In this document: positions 41,695-50,958 of the stretch, in pieces
How positions within the stretch are numbered: the stretch's first letter is position 1
Layout: the number at the start of each line of letters is the position of its first letter
Assembly: GCA_963702035.1 (NCBI GenBank)
Contig: OY969700.1
Coordinates: forward strand, 372,001-436,000
DNA: 64,000 nt
From: VRUE01 sp963702035
Lineage (GTDB): Bacteria; Actinomycetota; Thermoleophilia; Solirubrobacterales; 70-9
Reading direction: 5' to 3'
Position numbers and translations under genes: made by a program
The notes under the pieces: model-generated
The model's database searches: none
What the model saw: the letters and a program-made list of their open reading frames with translations, nothing else
What the model was told of the DNA's origin: nothing

Positions 41695-43017
41695 GTGGAT
41701 CGATCCAGGAACGGGCGCAACAAGCAGACGCACCACGCCGCCAATGGCGCCGGCGTCTCCAATCCGCGCGCCCGACAGCGAGCCCTGGCGATCGGCATCG
41801 CCGACGGCAGCGAGGACGGCGACCCGCTCGGAGAGCTGAAGGAACTGCTCCGCACCGCCGGCGTCGCGACCGCGGGCGAGGCGGTCCAGCAGCGTGCCAA
41901 GCCCGACCCCGACCGCTACCTCGGCCGCGGCAAGCTGGCCGAGGTCAAGGAGCAGATCGCCGCCTGCGACGCGAACCTTGCCGCCTGCGACGACGAGCTC
42001 GCCCCCCGACAGGAGCGCAACCTCGAGAGCGCGCTGGGCGTGCCGGTGATCGACCGCACCGCCGTCATCCTCGACATCTTCGCCGACCACGCCCACTCCG
42101 CCGAGGGCAAGCTCCAGGTCGAGCTGGCTCAGCTCGAGTACAACCTGGCGCGGATGCGGGGCCTCTGGACCCACCTCGAGCGCCTCGGCGGCGGCATCGG
42201 CACCAGGGGTCCGGGCGAGAGCCAGATCGAGACCGACCGCCGCCTCGCCCGCGACCGGATCGCGGCGCTGCGCCGCCGGCTGGGTCGCCTGGAGCGCAAC
42301 CGCGGTGTGATGCGGGCGCGGCGGGAGCAGTCGTCGCTTCCGAGGGTCGCCCTCGCCGGCTACACCAACGCCGGCAAGTCAACCCTGCTCAACGCGCTCA
42401 CCGGCAGCGAGGAGGTCGGCGTGGGGGACAGGCTCTTCCACACGCTCGACCCGACCACGCGCAGCGTCGCCCTCTCCGGCCGGGACTTCCTCTTCACCGA
42501 CACGGTCGGCTTCATCGAGAAGCTGCCCCACCAGCTGGTCGAGGCCTTCAAGGCGACCCTGGAGGAGACGGTCCTCTCCGACCTGATCCTGCAGGTCGTC
42601 GACGCGGCGGCGCCCGAGGAGCGGCGCCTGGCCGATCTGCAGGCGGTCAACGCGGTGCTGGAGGAGATCGGCGCGGGCGACAAGCCGCGCCTGCTCGTGC
42701 TCAACAAGGCCGACCTGCTCGACGAGGACGAGCGCGGCGAGGCGCTGTTGCGCCACCCGGGCGCGGTCCTGGTCTCCGCTCTCACCGGAGAGGGAATCGA
42801 GGCACTGCGGGAGCGGGTCGAGCGGGCATTCGAAGACACCCTGGCCGAGGTCGAGCTGCTCGTCCCGTACAGCGAGGGGGCGCGGTTGCACGAGCTGCAC
42901 GAGGTGGCCGGCGATTTGATCCGGACTGAGCGGGAGGATGGCGTGCTGGTGCGAGCGCGAGTGCCGGTGGTCGAGTTGCACCGGTTTGACGACTTGCGCA
43001 CTGCTGACGCTGCGTAA
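41695..43017 (+). CDS. hflX: GTPase HflX
   Basis: Ribosome-associated GTPase that splits stalled 70S/100S ribosomes. 440 residues: N-terminal HflX domain with GTRGPGESQIETDRR (about residue 170-184), then G domain with G1 GYTNAGKST, G3 DTVGF, G4 NKAD, and a C-terminal domain. GTG start with conserved GRGKLAEVKE region. No hfq is visible nearby. Confidence 0.95.
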   Translation: MDRSRNGRNKQTHHAANGAGVSNPRARQRALAIGIADGSEDGDPLGELKELLRTAGVATAGEAVQQRAKPDPDRYLGRGKLAEVKEQIAACDANLAACDDELAPRQERNLESALGVPVIDRTAVILDIFADHAHSAEGKLQVELAQLEYNLARMRGLWTHLERLGGGIGTRGPGESQIETDRRLARDRIAALRRRLGRLERNRGVMRARREQSSLPRVALAGYTNAGKSTLLNALTGSEEVGVGDRLFHTLDPTTRSVALSGRDFLFTDTVGFIEKLPHQLVEAFKATLEETVLSDLILQVVDAAAPEERRLADLQAVNAVLEEIGAGDKPRLLVLNKADLLDEDERGEALLRHPGAVLVSALTGEGIEALRERVERAFEDTLAEVELLVPYSEGARLHELHEVAGDLIRTEREDGVLVRARVPVVELHRFDDLRTADAA

Positions 43018-43025
43018 GGAGGGGC

Positions 43026-43178
43026 GGGAGTCGGGGGTGCCCGGGCGGTTGCTGGGGTGGGCCGGGGTCGGGGGTGTCCGGGCGGTTGCTGGGTTTTTTG
43101 CGTGTCGCGTCTGCGCCTCTCGCCGAGCGGTGGGCGAAAAAGAGGACGCCGCTGCCCGCCCGGACACCCCCGACCCCG
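43026..43178. repeat. Tandem and inverted G-rich repeat between hflX and dut
   Basis: A 27-nt direct repeat (43030-43056 and 43067-43093, one mismatch). The second unit's part is also the left arm of a 23-bp perfect inverted repeat, 43063-43085 against 43156-43178. A T6 run follows the second unit (43094-43099), so hflX may terminate here. Shares GGGAGTCGGGGG with 40538. Confidence 0.8.
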
Positions 43179-43206
43179 CCTCGCGTGGCGCTGTAGGGTG
43201 CGCGCC

Positions 43207-43638
43207 GTGGAGCTTCGGGTTGCCAAGCTGAAAGACGGGGCGCGGGTTCCAGTGCGTACGCATGAGGGAGATGCTGGTGTTGATCTCTACGCTTGTGAGG
43301 CTGCTCATTTGGGGCCGGGGGAGCGGTGGGGGGTTGGTACCGGGGTTGCGGTGGAGATTCCTGAGGGGCATGCGGGGTTGGTGCTGCCGCGGTCGGGGCT
43401 CGCCAGGGATCATGGGATTGCTCTTGTCAACAGTCCTGGGCTGATCGACGCTGGCTACCGGGGTGAAGTGCGGGTGTTGTTGCTGAACACCGACCCGGCT
43501 GAGACCTTTCGGGTCGAGCCCGGCGACCGGATCGCTCAGCTTGTGATCGCTCCGATTGCGCTTGCCGAGCCGGTCGAGGTCGAGTCGCTCAGCGAGTCGA
43601 GCCGCGGTGACGGTGGCTTCGGCTCCAGCGGCCGTTAA
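43207..43638 (+). CDS. dut: Deoxyuridine 5'-triphosphate nucleotidohydrolase (dUTPase)
   Basis: Hydrolyses dUTP to dUMP, keeping uracil out of DNA. 143 residues, trimeric family with all five motifs: GDAGVDLYA, PRSGLA, GLIDAGYRGEVRV, RIAQLVI, and GDGGFGSSGR at the C-terminus. GTG start. The first third is unusually G-rich in third positions compared with neighbours. It overlaps the convergent RTX gene by 4 bp. Confidence 0.96.
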   Translation: MELRVAKLKDGARVPVRTHEGDAGVDLYACEAAHLGPGERWGVGTGVAVEIPEGHAGLVLPRSGLARDHGIALVNSPGLIDAGYRGEVRVLLLNTDPAETFRVEPGDRIAQLVIAPIALAEPVEVESLSESSRGDGGFGSSGR

Positions 43639-45866
43639 CGGCGCCTGATCCGGAAGGAGAACCGGGCGGGGGAGCGGTCGCGGTTGCCAGCGCGGTCGAT
43701 CGCGAATACCCGCAGTCTGTGCCGACCGAGCGATAGGCGGTAGCGGCGAGGCGAGCGACAGGGCTTGAACGAGCCCCTGTCGAGCCGACAGCGGAAGGTC
43801 GCGCCGGCCTCGTTGGCGGCGAAGGCGAAGCTGACCGAGCGGAACCTGCGCCTGGCGAGCACCATCCTGGCGGGGCGGTGGAGAAAGCTGGTGCGCGGTG
43901 GGGTCCTGTCGCGTTGCACCGGCTTCTTCTTCGAGGGCGGCTGGGTGGATGGCGGTTGGACCGGGGGCAAGATCTGACCGATCGGCGCTTCGGGAGGCCG
44001 GAAGCTGTTGGGGTCCGCTTCGAAGACGTTCTCGCAGCCGACTGGAGCCGGGTCCTGGTAGCTGCTGGTGGGGCGGTCGATGAAGGCGGTGTCGCGGGCG
44101 TTGCCGCCGCAATCGATGACGAGGTCGGAGTCGGCGGAGTTGGCGAGGATCGTGTCTTCGCCGGCGAGCGCATAGTAGGTGTCGGGGCCGAAATGGCCGA
44201 GGAGTTGGTTGTTCGCGCCGTCGCCGTAGAAGAAGTCGCCGAAGCGGGTGCCCTCGAGGTCCTCGATCGATTGCAGGTGGTCGAACTGGCCGCCGCCCGT
44301 ACAGTCCGGCTGTCCGCCCACCGGACGCCCGACCAGGCCGGTGTCGAGGCTGGCGGCGACGGGTTCGCCGAGTTTCGTCCAGGAGGCGTTGTCGCGGTAG
44401 TCGCCATCGCCGCCGTAGATCGTGTCGCCGTCGCAGATCGAGTTGGAGAGGAAGAGGTCGCTGCCGGTGCCGCCGTCGACCGCGTCTTCGCCTTCGTTGT
44501 TGAGCAGGGCGTCGTCGTCGCCCTCGCCGTTCAGGGTGTCGTCGCCCGGGCCGTCGGCGAGCACGTCTTCGCTTTCGTCGGCGCCGGTCAGGGTGTCGTC
44601 TCCGGCGCCCCCGGTCTCGACCACGGAGGTCGTGTCGGGGAAGCCGGAGGTGCTCAGCGAGTCGTTGCCGCCCATGCCCGCAAGGACGAGCGAGTCGGGG
44701 GCTTCGCTCAATTCGCAGACCGCTTTGCCCGCCTCCGGGAGCTCACAGGCGCCTACGCCGGCTGATTCTGGGTCGAACGTGCCGGCGTTGAGCTCGAAGG
44801 TGACGCTCTTGGCGCTAGTCGAATAGGTCGCAATCACTGAGTCGTTGCCGCTGCTGCCGGTGAGGTAGAGGCCGGGATTCGAGCCCTCCTCCGGCGCCAT
44901 GACGCCGACGCTCACTTCGCCCTGGTCGCGGGGAGCGACGCCGCCGCCGACGTTCTCGCATGAGGTTTCCGCGGCCGCTTCCGCGCAGTGGTCGCCGTCG
45001 GCTCCGCCGAAGATCGTGTCGCCGCCCCCGCCACCCAGGATCACGTCGGCGCCGCCACCGCCGTAGATCGTCTCGGCGTTGGAGGTGCCGACGATGAAGT
45101 CGGAGAAGGGCGTGCCGACGATCGTCTCGAAGTCGGATCCCCGAACGTCTTCGTCGAGGCCGCCCCCGTCCGGGGCGACGCCGTTGTCACCGATTTCTTC
45201 GTTCAGGTTGATGTAGGCGCCACGCTCGCCGCTGTGGCTGGGGAAGTTGGCGTAGCCGGAGAAGACCGGGTATTCGCCGGGGTGGTCCGAGAATCCCGGC
45301 GTTATGCCGGTCGCGTAGCTCAGCGTGTCGCCGCTGTCGCCACCGCTGTCGACGATGTGGTCGAGGGTTGCGTCCCCGCGCACGAAGTCATCGCCGGATT
45401 CGCCGTCGATCGAGTCGGCGCCGAAGCCGCCGGAGAGCAGGTCGTTGCCGGGCCCGCCCTTCAGTTCATCGTCGCCGATGCCGCCGTAGAGGCTGTCTTC
45501 GCCTTCGCCGCCATTCAGCCGGTCGTTGCCCCGATCGCCGAAGATGACGTCGTTGCCCGGGCCACCGTTGAAGGTCTGGCTGCCGACGCCGAGGTGGCGG
45601 CACTCACCGGTGCACGGGGCGCCCGCGGTGATCGGGGCGGCGATGATCGTGTCGTCGCCTGCGCCTCCCCGAACTGAGCTGACATCCACGGGAACGTGAA
45701 TCACGTCGCTGCACGGCGTGCCGACAACGGTGTCGCCGATCTTCTGCGGCCCTTCCGCACAACTCGGTGCAGCCGTGGATGGCGAAGCCGTCGCTGCGCA
45801 TGCCACAAGCGCGACCAGCAGGCCCAGCGCGACGCTCTGTACGCGTCTGTTCGGTCGCATCTCCAC
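43635..45866 (-). CDS. Secreted RTX-type calcium-binding protein
   Basis: 743 residues. Signal peptide ending near ATASPSTAAP. Multiple RTX nonapeptide blocks GGxGxDxxx (GGPGNDVIFGDRGNDRLNGG, GGGGADVILGG), binding calcium in a beta-roll. Cysteine pairs between them. The C-terminus after a Pro-rich linker has an Ig-like domain (SVSFAFAANEAGATFRCRLD) often found in Thermoleophilia secreted proteins. GTG start, with ATG six bases later. It ends the murT-gatD run and is probably surface attached. No type I secretion genes are visible. Confidence 0.85.
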   Translation of the reverse strand: MEMRPNRRVQSVALGLLVALVACAATASPSTAAPSCAEGPQKIGDTVVGTPCSDVIHVPVDVSSVRGGAGDDTIIAAPITAGAPCTGECRHLGVGSQTFNGGPGNDVIFGDRGNDRLNGGEGEDSLYGGIGDDELKGGPGNDLLSGGFGADSIDGESGDDFVRGDATLDHIVDSGGDSGDTLSYATGITPGFSDHPGEYPVFSGYANFPSHSGERGAYINLNEEIGDNGVAPDGGGLDEDVRGSDFETIVGTPFSDFIVGTSNAETIYGGGGADVILGGGGGDTIFGGADGDHCAEAAAETSCENVGGGVAPRDQGEVSVGVMAPEEGSNPGLYLTGSSGNDSVIATYSTSAKSVTFELNAGTFDPESAGVGACELPEAGKAVCELSEAPDSLVLAGMGGNDSLSTSGFPDTTSVVETGGAGDDTLTGADESEDVLADGPGDDTLNGEGDDDALLNNEGEDAVDGGTGSDLFLSNSICDGDTIYGGDGDYRDNASWTKLGEPVAASLDTGLVGRPVGGQPDCTGGGQFDHLQSIEDLEGTRFGDFFYGDGANNQLLGHFGPDTYYALAGEDTILANSADSDLVIDCGGNARDTAFIDRPTSSYQDPAPVGCENVFEADPNSFRPPEAPIGQILPPVQPPSTQPPSKKKPVQRDRTPPRTSFLHRPARMVLARRRFRSVSFAFAANEAGATFRCRLDRGSFKPCRSPRRYRLSLGRHRLRVFAIDRAGNRDRSPARFSFRIRRR

Positions 45867-45893
45867 TGTCTACCCGAACCGGTTCTTCGGCAC

Positions 45894-46631
45894 TCAGTTG
45901 CGCAGGGCGATAGTGCGGGCGCACCGCTCGGCGGCGAGCTCCAGCGTGTCGTTCAGCGGCTCGAGGTCCGGCGCCGAGCCGTATCGCCGCTCGAGGGCGA
46001 GGGCGATGAGGTGGTCGGCGAGCCAGGCATTCTTCGGCAGCAGCGGACCGTGCAGGTAGGTGCCGATCAGGTTGTCGCGGCGGACGCCCTCGAAGCCGTC
46101 CTTGCCGTTGTTGCCTGAGCCCTTCAGCACGCGGCCGAGCGGGGTGGCGTCGTCGCCCAGGTAGGTACGCCCGCCGTGGTTCTCGAAGCCGGCGATCGTC
46201 CGCGGGCCGTCGCCGAGGTCGGCCTCGATCGCGACGTTGCCGATCAGCCGCTCGCCCGGCTCGCGGACGGTCTCCAGATCGGCCAGCCCGAGCCCCGGCA
46301 GGCGCTCCTCGCCGAGCTGGTAACTGTGCCCGAGCAGCTGGTAGCCGCCGCAGACGGCGAGCAGGACGGCACCGTCGTCGACCGCCGCCGCCAAAGCCTC
46401 GCGCTTGCTCGCGACCATGTCTGCGGCGACCGCCCGCTGGTCGCGGTCCTGGCCGCCACCCAGGTAGAGCAGGTCGTGCGCCCCGGGGTCGATGGCGTCG
46501 CCGGGCCCGGCGGTGGCGTGGGCGAACCCGATTCCACGCCACTCGCAGCGCCGCTGCAGGAAGAGGATGTTGCCGCGGTCGGCGTAGATGTTCATCTGGT
46601 CCGGATAGAGGGCGAGCAGGCGAAGCTCCAT
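45894..46631 (-). CDS. gatD: Lipid II isoglutaminyl synthase, glutamine amidotransferase subunit GatD
   Basis: 245-residue CobB/CobQ-like class I glutaminase. The nucleophile Cys is in LLAVCGGYQLLG (about residue 94) and the catalytic His is in GTYLHGPLL (about residue 190). With MurT it amidates the alpha-carboxylate of D-Glu in lipid II. The start shares one base with the methyltransferase stop. Unusually, a methyltransferase gene and a palindrome lie between murT and gatD. Confidence 0.88.
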   Translation of the reverse strand: MELRLLALYPDQMNIYADRGNILFLQRRCEWRGIGFAHATAGPGDAIDPGAHDLLYLGGGQDRDQRAVAADMVASKREALAAAVDDGAVLLAVCGGYQLLGHSYQLGEERLPGLGLADLETVREPGERLIGNVAIEADLGDGPRTIAGFENHGGRTYLGDDATPLGRVLKGSGNNGKDGFEGVRRDNLIGTYLHGPLLPKNAWLADHLIALALERRYGSAPDLEPLNDTLELAAERCARTIALRN

Positions 46632-47350
46632 CAGGAGTCCTTCCCGAACAGGACGACGGTCGAGCCGACGTGGTCGGCGGAGGGGGGGACGGCGCGCACG
46701 CCCGCGGGCCGCAGCCCGGCGGCTTGCGCCTCGCGCTCCAGGGTCGGGCGGTCGAGCATCCTCAGCAGTATCTCGTCGAGCTCCTCGCTCAGCTCTCCGT
46801 CCGGCGAGACCGTCTGGCGCAGGCGGCGGGCGCGCAGCATGCCGGCGTCGATCCCCGCCTCGATCGGCAGGCTCGAGTAGACCCAGCCGTCAACCTCGCG
46901 CGTGTCGGGCAGGGGAGGGGGCCCCTCGACCGGATCGGGAATGCTCTCGACGATCGCAAACGCGGCAACCCCGTCGGGCGCCAGGTGCGCGGCGACGCAG
47001 CCAAGACACCGTTCGCGCTCGTTCGCATCGCCGAACAGCTGCAGCAGTTGCATGGGCGCGAGCACGAGATCGAACTCGGGACCGAGGTTGAATGCCCGCG
47101 CATCGCCGTTTACGCCGGCAACCGGAAGCTCCCCGGCACGCTCCTCCAGTACCTCGATGAAAGCAAGCTCGGCATCGAGTGCGGTGACCCGATGCCCCCG
47201 ACGGGCGAGATGCAACGCAACGCGCCCCGTCCCACAACCAAGATCCAGCACCCTTTCCCCGGCCAGCTCCTCCCACAGCGCCAGATCCGCCGCATACGCC
47301 CCGCACTCCACGTCGTGCCAGACAACAGACGAATCTCGGGCGGGTGGCAT
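46631..47350 (-). CDS. Class I SAM-dependent methyltransferase within the murT-gatD run
   Basis: 239 residues. Motif I VLDLGCGTGRVALHLARRG, followed by acidic TALDAELAFIEVLEER and a GDARAFNLG motif. Substrate unknown; the context suggests cell-wall or lipid metabolism but this is inference. The likely ATG (47350) lies inside the family-2 palindrome, so the N-terminus may have been rewritten by that insertion. Confidence 0.8.
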   Translation of the reverse strand: MPPARDSSVVWHDVECGAYAADLALWEELAGERVLDLGCGTGRVALHLARRGHRVTALDAELAFIEVLEERAGELPVAGVNGDARAFNLGPEFDLVLAPMQLLQLFGDANERERCLGCVAAHLAPDGVAAFAIVESIPDPVEGPPPLPDTREVDGWVYSSLPIEAGIDAGMLRARRLRQTVSPDGELSEELDEILLRMLDRPTLEREAQAAGLRPAGVRAVPPSADHVGSTVVLFGKDS

Positions 47351-47438
47351 GGGGGAAGGGGGGGTCGAGGACGGACCGTGGCCCGCCCGCAGCGCCCCCC
47401 TTCCCCCGTGACAGGACCCGCCCGCCATGGCCTTTGTC
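47337..47438. repeat. Nested palindrome, family 2 copy 2, between methyltransferase and murT
   Basis: Outer arms CGGGCGGGT (47337-47345) and ACCCGCCCG (47416-47424). Inner perfect stem GGGGGAAGGGGGG (47351-47363) and CCCCCCTTCCCCC (47395-47407). Right flank GACAGGACCCGC and TGGCCTTTGTC match copy 1 at 8511-8539; left GGGTGGC and TGG-GGA motifs also match. Outer arms differ but remain paired. Confidence 0.75.
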
Positions 47439-47447
47439 CCTCGCCGT

Positions 47448-48840
47448 TCATCGCCAGAAGTCCTTGGTGAGCCCGCGCCCCGACAGCACCCTGTGCAACT
47501 CGAGCAGCGCCGTGTACGTGGGCAGGGCAAAGAGCCGCTCGGGTGCCTCGGCCACGGCCCGGTCGAGCGAGGACTCGATCCCCGGCTCGACCGCGATCGA
47601 GTCCTCGGGCCAGCCGGCGTACTTCAGCCGCAGGGCCATCTCCGGCGCCCGGGTGCCTGCGCAGACGACCCGGCGGACGGCGCCCGCCAAGAGCTCGAAG
47701 TCGGCGTCCCAGATCCAGGAGACGTCGCGACCGTCGGCGATGCGGTCGTTGAGGGCGATCCAGAGGTCGATCTGGCCGCCGGCGGCCTCGAGCTTCAGCG
47801 TGCGCAGGACCTCGTTGGCCCCGGCCGGGTTCTTGACCAGCAGGATCGAGATCCGCTTGCCGGCGATCTCGATCGTCTCGACTCGCCCGAAGGCGCCGCG
47901 CATCTCGCTCAGCGCCGGCGCGATCCGCTGCGCCGCGATCCCCAGCTCCAATGCGGCGGCGATCGCGGCGAGGGCGTTGTAGACGTTGTAGAGGCCGGGC
48001 AGGGGCAGCTCGATCGCCAGCGCGCCTCGCGGCGTCTGGACCGTCAGCGAAGAGCCACTCATCCCATGCAGCTCGATCCGGGTCGCACTCACTTCCGGTT
48101 GCGGTCGCCTCGCGCCGCAGTTGGGGCAGGAGTAGTGGCCGAGGTGGGCGAGGAAGGCACGCTCGTAGGCATAGGGGTGGCCGCAGCGGCGACAGTGCTT
48201 CGCGTCGAAGGCGTGCTGCAGCTCGGGCAGCGCCTGGGCCTCGTCGTCGATGCCGAAATAGACGATCCCCTCGCGCGGGTTTCCCATCTCGTCGCGGCCG
48301 AGGTCGGCGATCAGCGGGTCGTCGGCGTTGAGGGCGAAGCCGGTGCGCCCCGCCCGTCGGTCGAACCGTCTTCGCCCAGGCGTCGGCCAGCGCCTCGGTC
48401 TCGCCGTAGCGATCTAACTGGTCGCGAAAGAGGTTGCCGAGCACGACCAGCGAGGGATCGAGTTCGGCCGCCACCCGCGGCAGCCAGGCCTCGTCGACCT
48501 CGAACAGGCCCTCGTGGCCGCGCTGCTCGAGCAGCGCCGTGGCGATCCCCCAGGTCATGTTCGAGCCGGCCCGGTTGTGGACGGGCACGCGGCCGTCGGC
48601 CGCGAGCAGGGCCGCCAGCATGCCTGCCGTCGTCGTCTTGCCGTTGGTGGCGCTGACCAGGGTGACGCCACCGTCGAGCCGCGAGCCGAGACGGGCAATC
48701 GAATGCCGGTCGAGTCGCAGCAGCAACCGCCCCGGCAGCGTCGTTCCACCGCCGCGGCCGCTCGCCCGGCTGGCGGCGCCTACCGCGCGCGCGGCGAGGC
48801 GCTTGGCGCCGAACAGTGCCCCGCCTCCGTCGCCGCTCAC
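47448..48840 (-). CDS. murT: Lipid II isoglutaminyl synthase subunit MurT, with 1-base frameshift
   Basis: Mur-ligase-family ATPase partner of GatD. N-terminal half: ATP loop VSATNGKTTTAGML, RAGSNMTWGIATALL, FEVDEAWLP. The frame then breaks near 48345-48366 and continues one base over as TGFALNADDPLIADLG. The C-terminal half has the MurT zinc ribbon CRRCGHPYAYERAFL... CPNCG and the DUF1727 domain. Combined length is one base more than 464 codons, so a single-base insertion or sequencing error explains it. GTG start overlaps the lipid kinase stop. Confidence 0.85.
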
Positions 48841-49733
48841 TCCTCGGCCTGCGCTGGGACGATCACGCTCAGCGCCCGCGGCAGGACCCGCAGCTTGGCT
48901 GGAAGATCGGTCAAATGCTCGCCGTCGGCGTAGACGGGGAACGGACGGCTCGCGCTCAACTCGAGGCGCGAGGCGCGAAACACCCGCACCTCGTCCTCCT
49001 CGACGTGGGTGCCCTTGAACACCATCGGCAGGATAGCCAGGGAGCGCAGCTTGCCGTGCTCGCCGACCGTGACCACGTCGAACTCGCCGTCGCTCAGATC
49101 GGCGTCGGGGGCGATGAACATGCCGCCGCCGAAGGCCTTGTTGTTGGCGACCGAGACCGAGTAGCCGGTGAACCGCTCGCGCCGCTCGCCTGCCTGGATC
49201 GTGAAGCGGGCCGGCTTCCAGCCAAACAGCGTGCGCAGGCCGGCGTAGGCGTAGACGAGATTTCCGCGTAGCCACTTGGTTTCGTTTGCGAGCCGGTTTG
49301 CTTCCGAGTCGAAGCCGACGCTGACGATGCCGAGAAAGCGCTTGCCGTTGACCTCGCCGACGTCGATGCGGCGGGTCTGCCCGGCGGCGAGCATGGCGAC
49401 GGCGGCCGCCGGGTCGGTGGGGATGCCGAGCACCCGCGCCAGGTCGTTGCCACGGCCGCCAGGCACGATCCCCAGCGGGACGTCCGAGCCCGCGAGGGCG
49501 CCGCCGATCGCTCCGATCAGGCCGTCGCCGCTGACCACGACCGGGATCTCGTCCGCTTCGGCGGCGTGCAGCGCTCGCTCGACCCCGTCCTCCAGGCCAC
49601 GCGTGCGCTCGACCCGGAAGGGGACGCGGCGCGCGTCCAGCTCCCGCTCGAGCCGCGGCAACAGCTTCAGCGTGCGCCCATGCGCCGAGGCCGGGTTGAC
49701 CAGCAGCGCCAGAGGCATCCCATCGACTCGCAT
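48837..49733 (-). CDS. Diacylglycerol kinase-family lipid kinase
   Basis: 298 residues. DAGK catalytic domain: LLVNPASAHGR, then VVSGDGLIGAIGG where GGDGT is expected (first Gly is Ser, Thr is Leu), and GIVPGGRGNDLARVLGIP. C-terminal beta domain with GTHVEEDEVRVF and ISVVVP-like ending. It probably phosphorylates a lipid such as diacylglycerol for phospholipid or undecaprenyl cycling. ATG at 49733; MPLALL at 49718 is an alternative. Confidence 0.85.
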   Translation of the reverse strand: MRVDGMPLALLVNPASAHGRTLKLLPRLERELDARRVPFRVERTRGLEDGVERALHAAEADEIPVVVSGDGLIGAIGGALAGSDVPLGIVPGGRGNDLARVLGIPTDPAAAVAMLAAGQTRRIDVGEVNGKRFLGIVSVGFDSEANRLANETKWLRGNLVYAYAGLRTLFGWKPARFTIQAGERRERFTGYSVSVANNKAFGGGMFIAPDADLSDGEFDVVTVGEHGKLRSLAILPMVFKGTHVEEDEVRVFRASRLELSASRPFPVYADGEHLTDLPAKLRVLPRALSVIVPAQAEE

Positions 49734-49746
49734 CGCCTGCGGCAGC

Positions 49747-50220
49747 CTATTCGGGCGGCGGCTCGGTGGCGTCAAGGCGCAGGACGTGGAAGCGTTCTCC
49801 CTCCGCCTCGCCGTTCTCGACCGGGACGAAGTCATGGCTTCCCAGGCGCCAGTCCAACCAGCGCCACCCCCCAACCAACACCAGGTAGCCGTTCGGGCGC
49901 AGCACCCGTGCAATCTCACCTGGGTGCAGAGGCCCGCCGGCCTGGGTAACGAGGTCGAAGAAGCCGTCGGGAAAGGGCAGCGCGCGCGACTTGCCCTGCT
50001 TGAAGGCGACCCGCCCCTCCGGATCGAGCCCGATCCGCGCGACGACCTCGCCGATCGCCTCGGCGGAGGAATCGACACCGCGCACCCGGGCCGAGGGGTA
50101 CTCGCGGGTCAGGAACAGCACCGCCTCGCCGTCGCCGCAGCCGATCTCGAGAACCCGCTCGGGCCTGGTCGGCACGCGGAGGACGGCGGCGGCAAGCGCG
50201 ATCAGCGAAGGCGAGGGCAC
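49747..50220 (-). CDS. SAM-dependent methyltransferase
   Basis: 157 residues, class I fold with motif I VLEIGCGDGEAVLFL, VRGVDSSAEAI, and FPDGFFDLVTQ followed by VLRPNGYLVLVGG. GTG start at 50220 is chosen: it is the only canonical start just upstream of the domain. It is divergent from the cyclophilin gene with 27 bp between. Substrate unknown. Confidence 0.75.
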   Translation of the reverse strand: MPSPSLIALAAAVLRVPTRPERVLEIGCGDGEAVLFLTREYPSARVRGVDSSAEAIGEVVARIGLDPEGRVAFKQGKSRALPFPDGFFDLVTQAGGPLHPGEIARVLRPNGYLVLVGGWRWLDWRLGSHDFVPVENGEAEGERFHVLRLDATEPPPE

Positions 50221-50247
50221 CCACCGATCATCTAGGATCTCGCCGCG

Positions 50248-50931
50248 ATGGACGGTTTTCGGGAGGAACGCAGGAAGTGGATCGCGCTCGGCGTCTTCGC
50301 GCTGATTGCCGCCGGCGTCGTTGCGGCGATCCTGATCTCTCGCGGCGGCGGCAGCGACTCGAGTACCACGGCAGGCAGCTCGGCATGCAAGCAGGTCGAA
50401 GCGCCGCGGCCGAAGACGGTCAGCTTCAAGGCGCCGAAGCAGGTTCTCTCCAAGGGACAGAAGGCGACCGCGGTGGTCGAAACCAGCTGCGGCACGTTCG
50501 AAATCGCGCTCGACACGACGCGGGCGCCGAAGACGGCCAACTCCTTCGCCTTCCTCGCCGACGAAGGCTTCTACGACGATCTCACCTTCCCCCGGGTCAT
50601 GCCCGAATTCGTCGTCCAGGGCGGTAGCCCCGTCAACGCCACCACCGGTGGCCCGGGCTACAGCGTCGACGAGAAGCCGCCCGCCAACCTCGCCTACACC
50701 AAAGGCGTCGTCGCGATGGCGAAGAGCTCGGCCGAGCCGCCGGGGCGCTCGGGCAGCCAGTTCTTCGTCGTCCTCTCCGCCGATGCCGGCCTGCCGCCCG
50801 AATACGCCCTGGTCGGCAAGGTCGACAAGGGCTTCGACGTGGTCGAACGGATTGGCAAGCTCGGCAACCCGGAAACCGAAAAACCGAAACAGACCGTCCT
50901 GATCGAAAAGGTCTCGATCGAACACGGTTGA
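50248..50931 (+). CDS. Membrane-anchored cyclophilin-type peptidyl-prolyl isomerase
   Basis: 227 residues: N-terminal basic segment and transmembrane helix (about 10-32), Ser-rich linker, then cyclophilin domain with TSCGTFEIALDT, NSFAFLADEGFYDDLTFPRV, FVVQGGSP, and GSQFFVVLS. Acts outside the membrane in protein folding. Confidence 0.92.
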   Translation: MDGFREERRKWIALGVFALIAAGVVAAILISRGGGSDSSTTAGSSACKQVEAPRPKTVSFKAPKQVLSKGQKATAVVETSCGTFEIALDTTRAPKTANSFAFLADEGFYDDLTFPRVMPEFVVQGGSPVNATTGGPGYSVDEKPPANLAYTKGVVAMAKSSAEPPGRSGSQFFVVLSADAGLPPEYALVGKVDKGFDVVERIGKLGNPETEKPKQTVLIEKVSIEHG

Positions 50932-50958
50932 CCTCGCCGCTGCACTAACCTTCTGCCC

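Noticed and set aside
43700..45800. Repetitive GGCGGC/GTCGTC DNA suggesting a DNA repeat array
   Set aside because: Explained by RTX nonapeptide coding.
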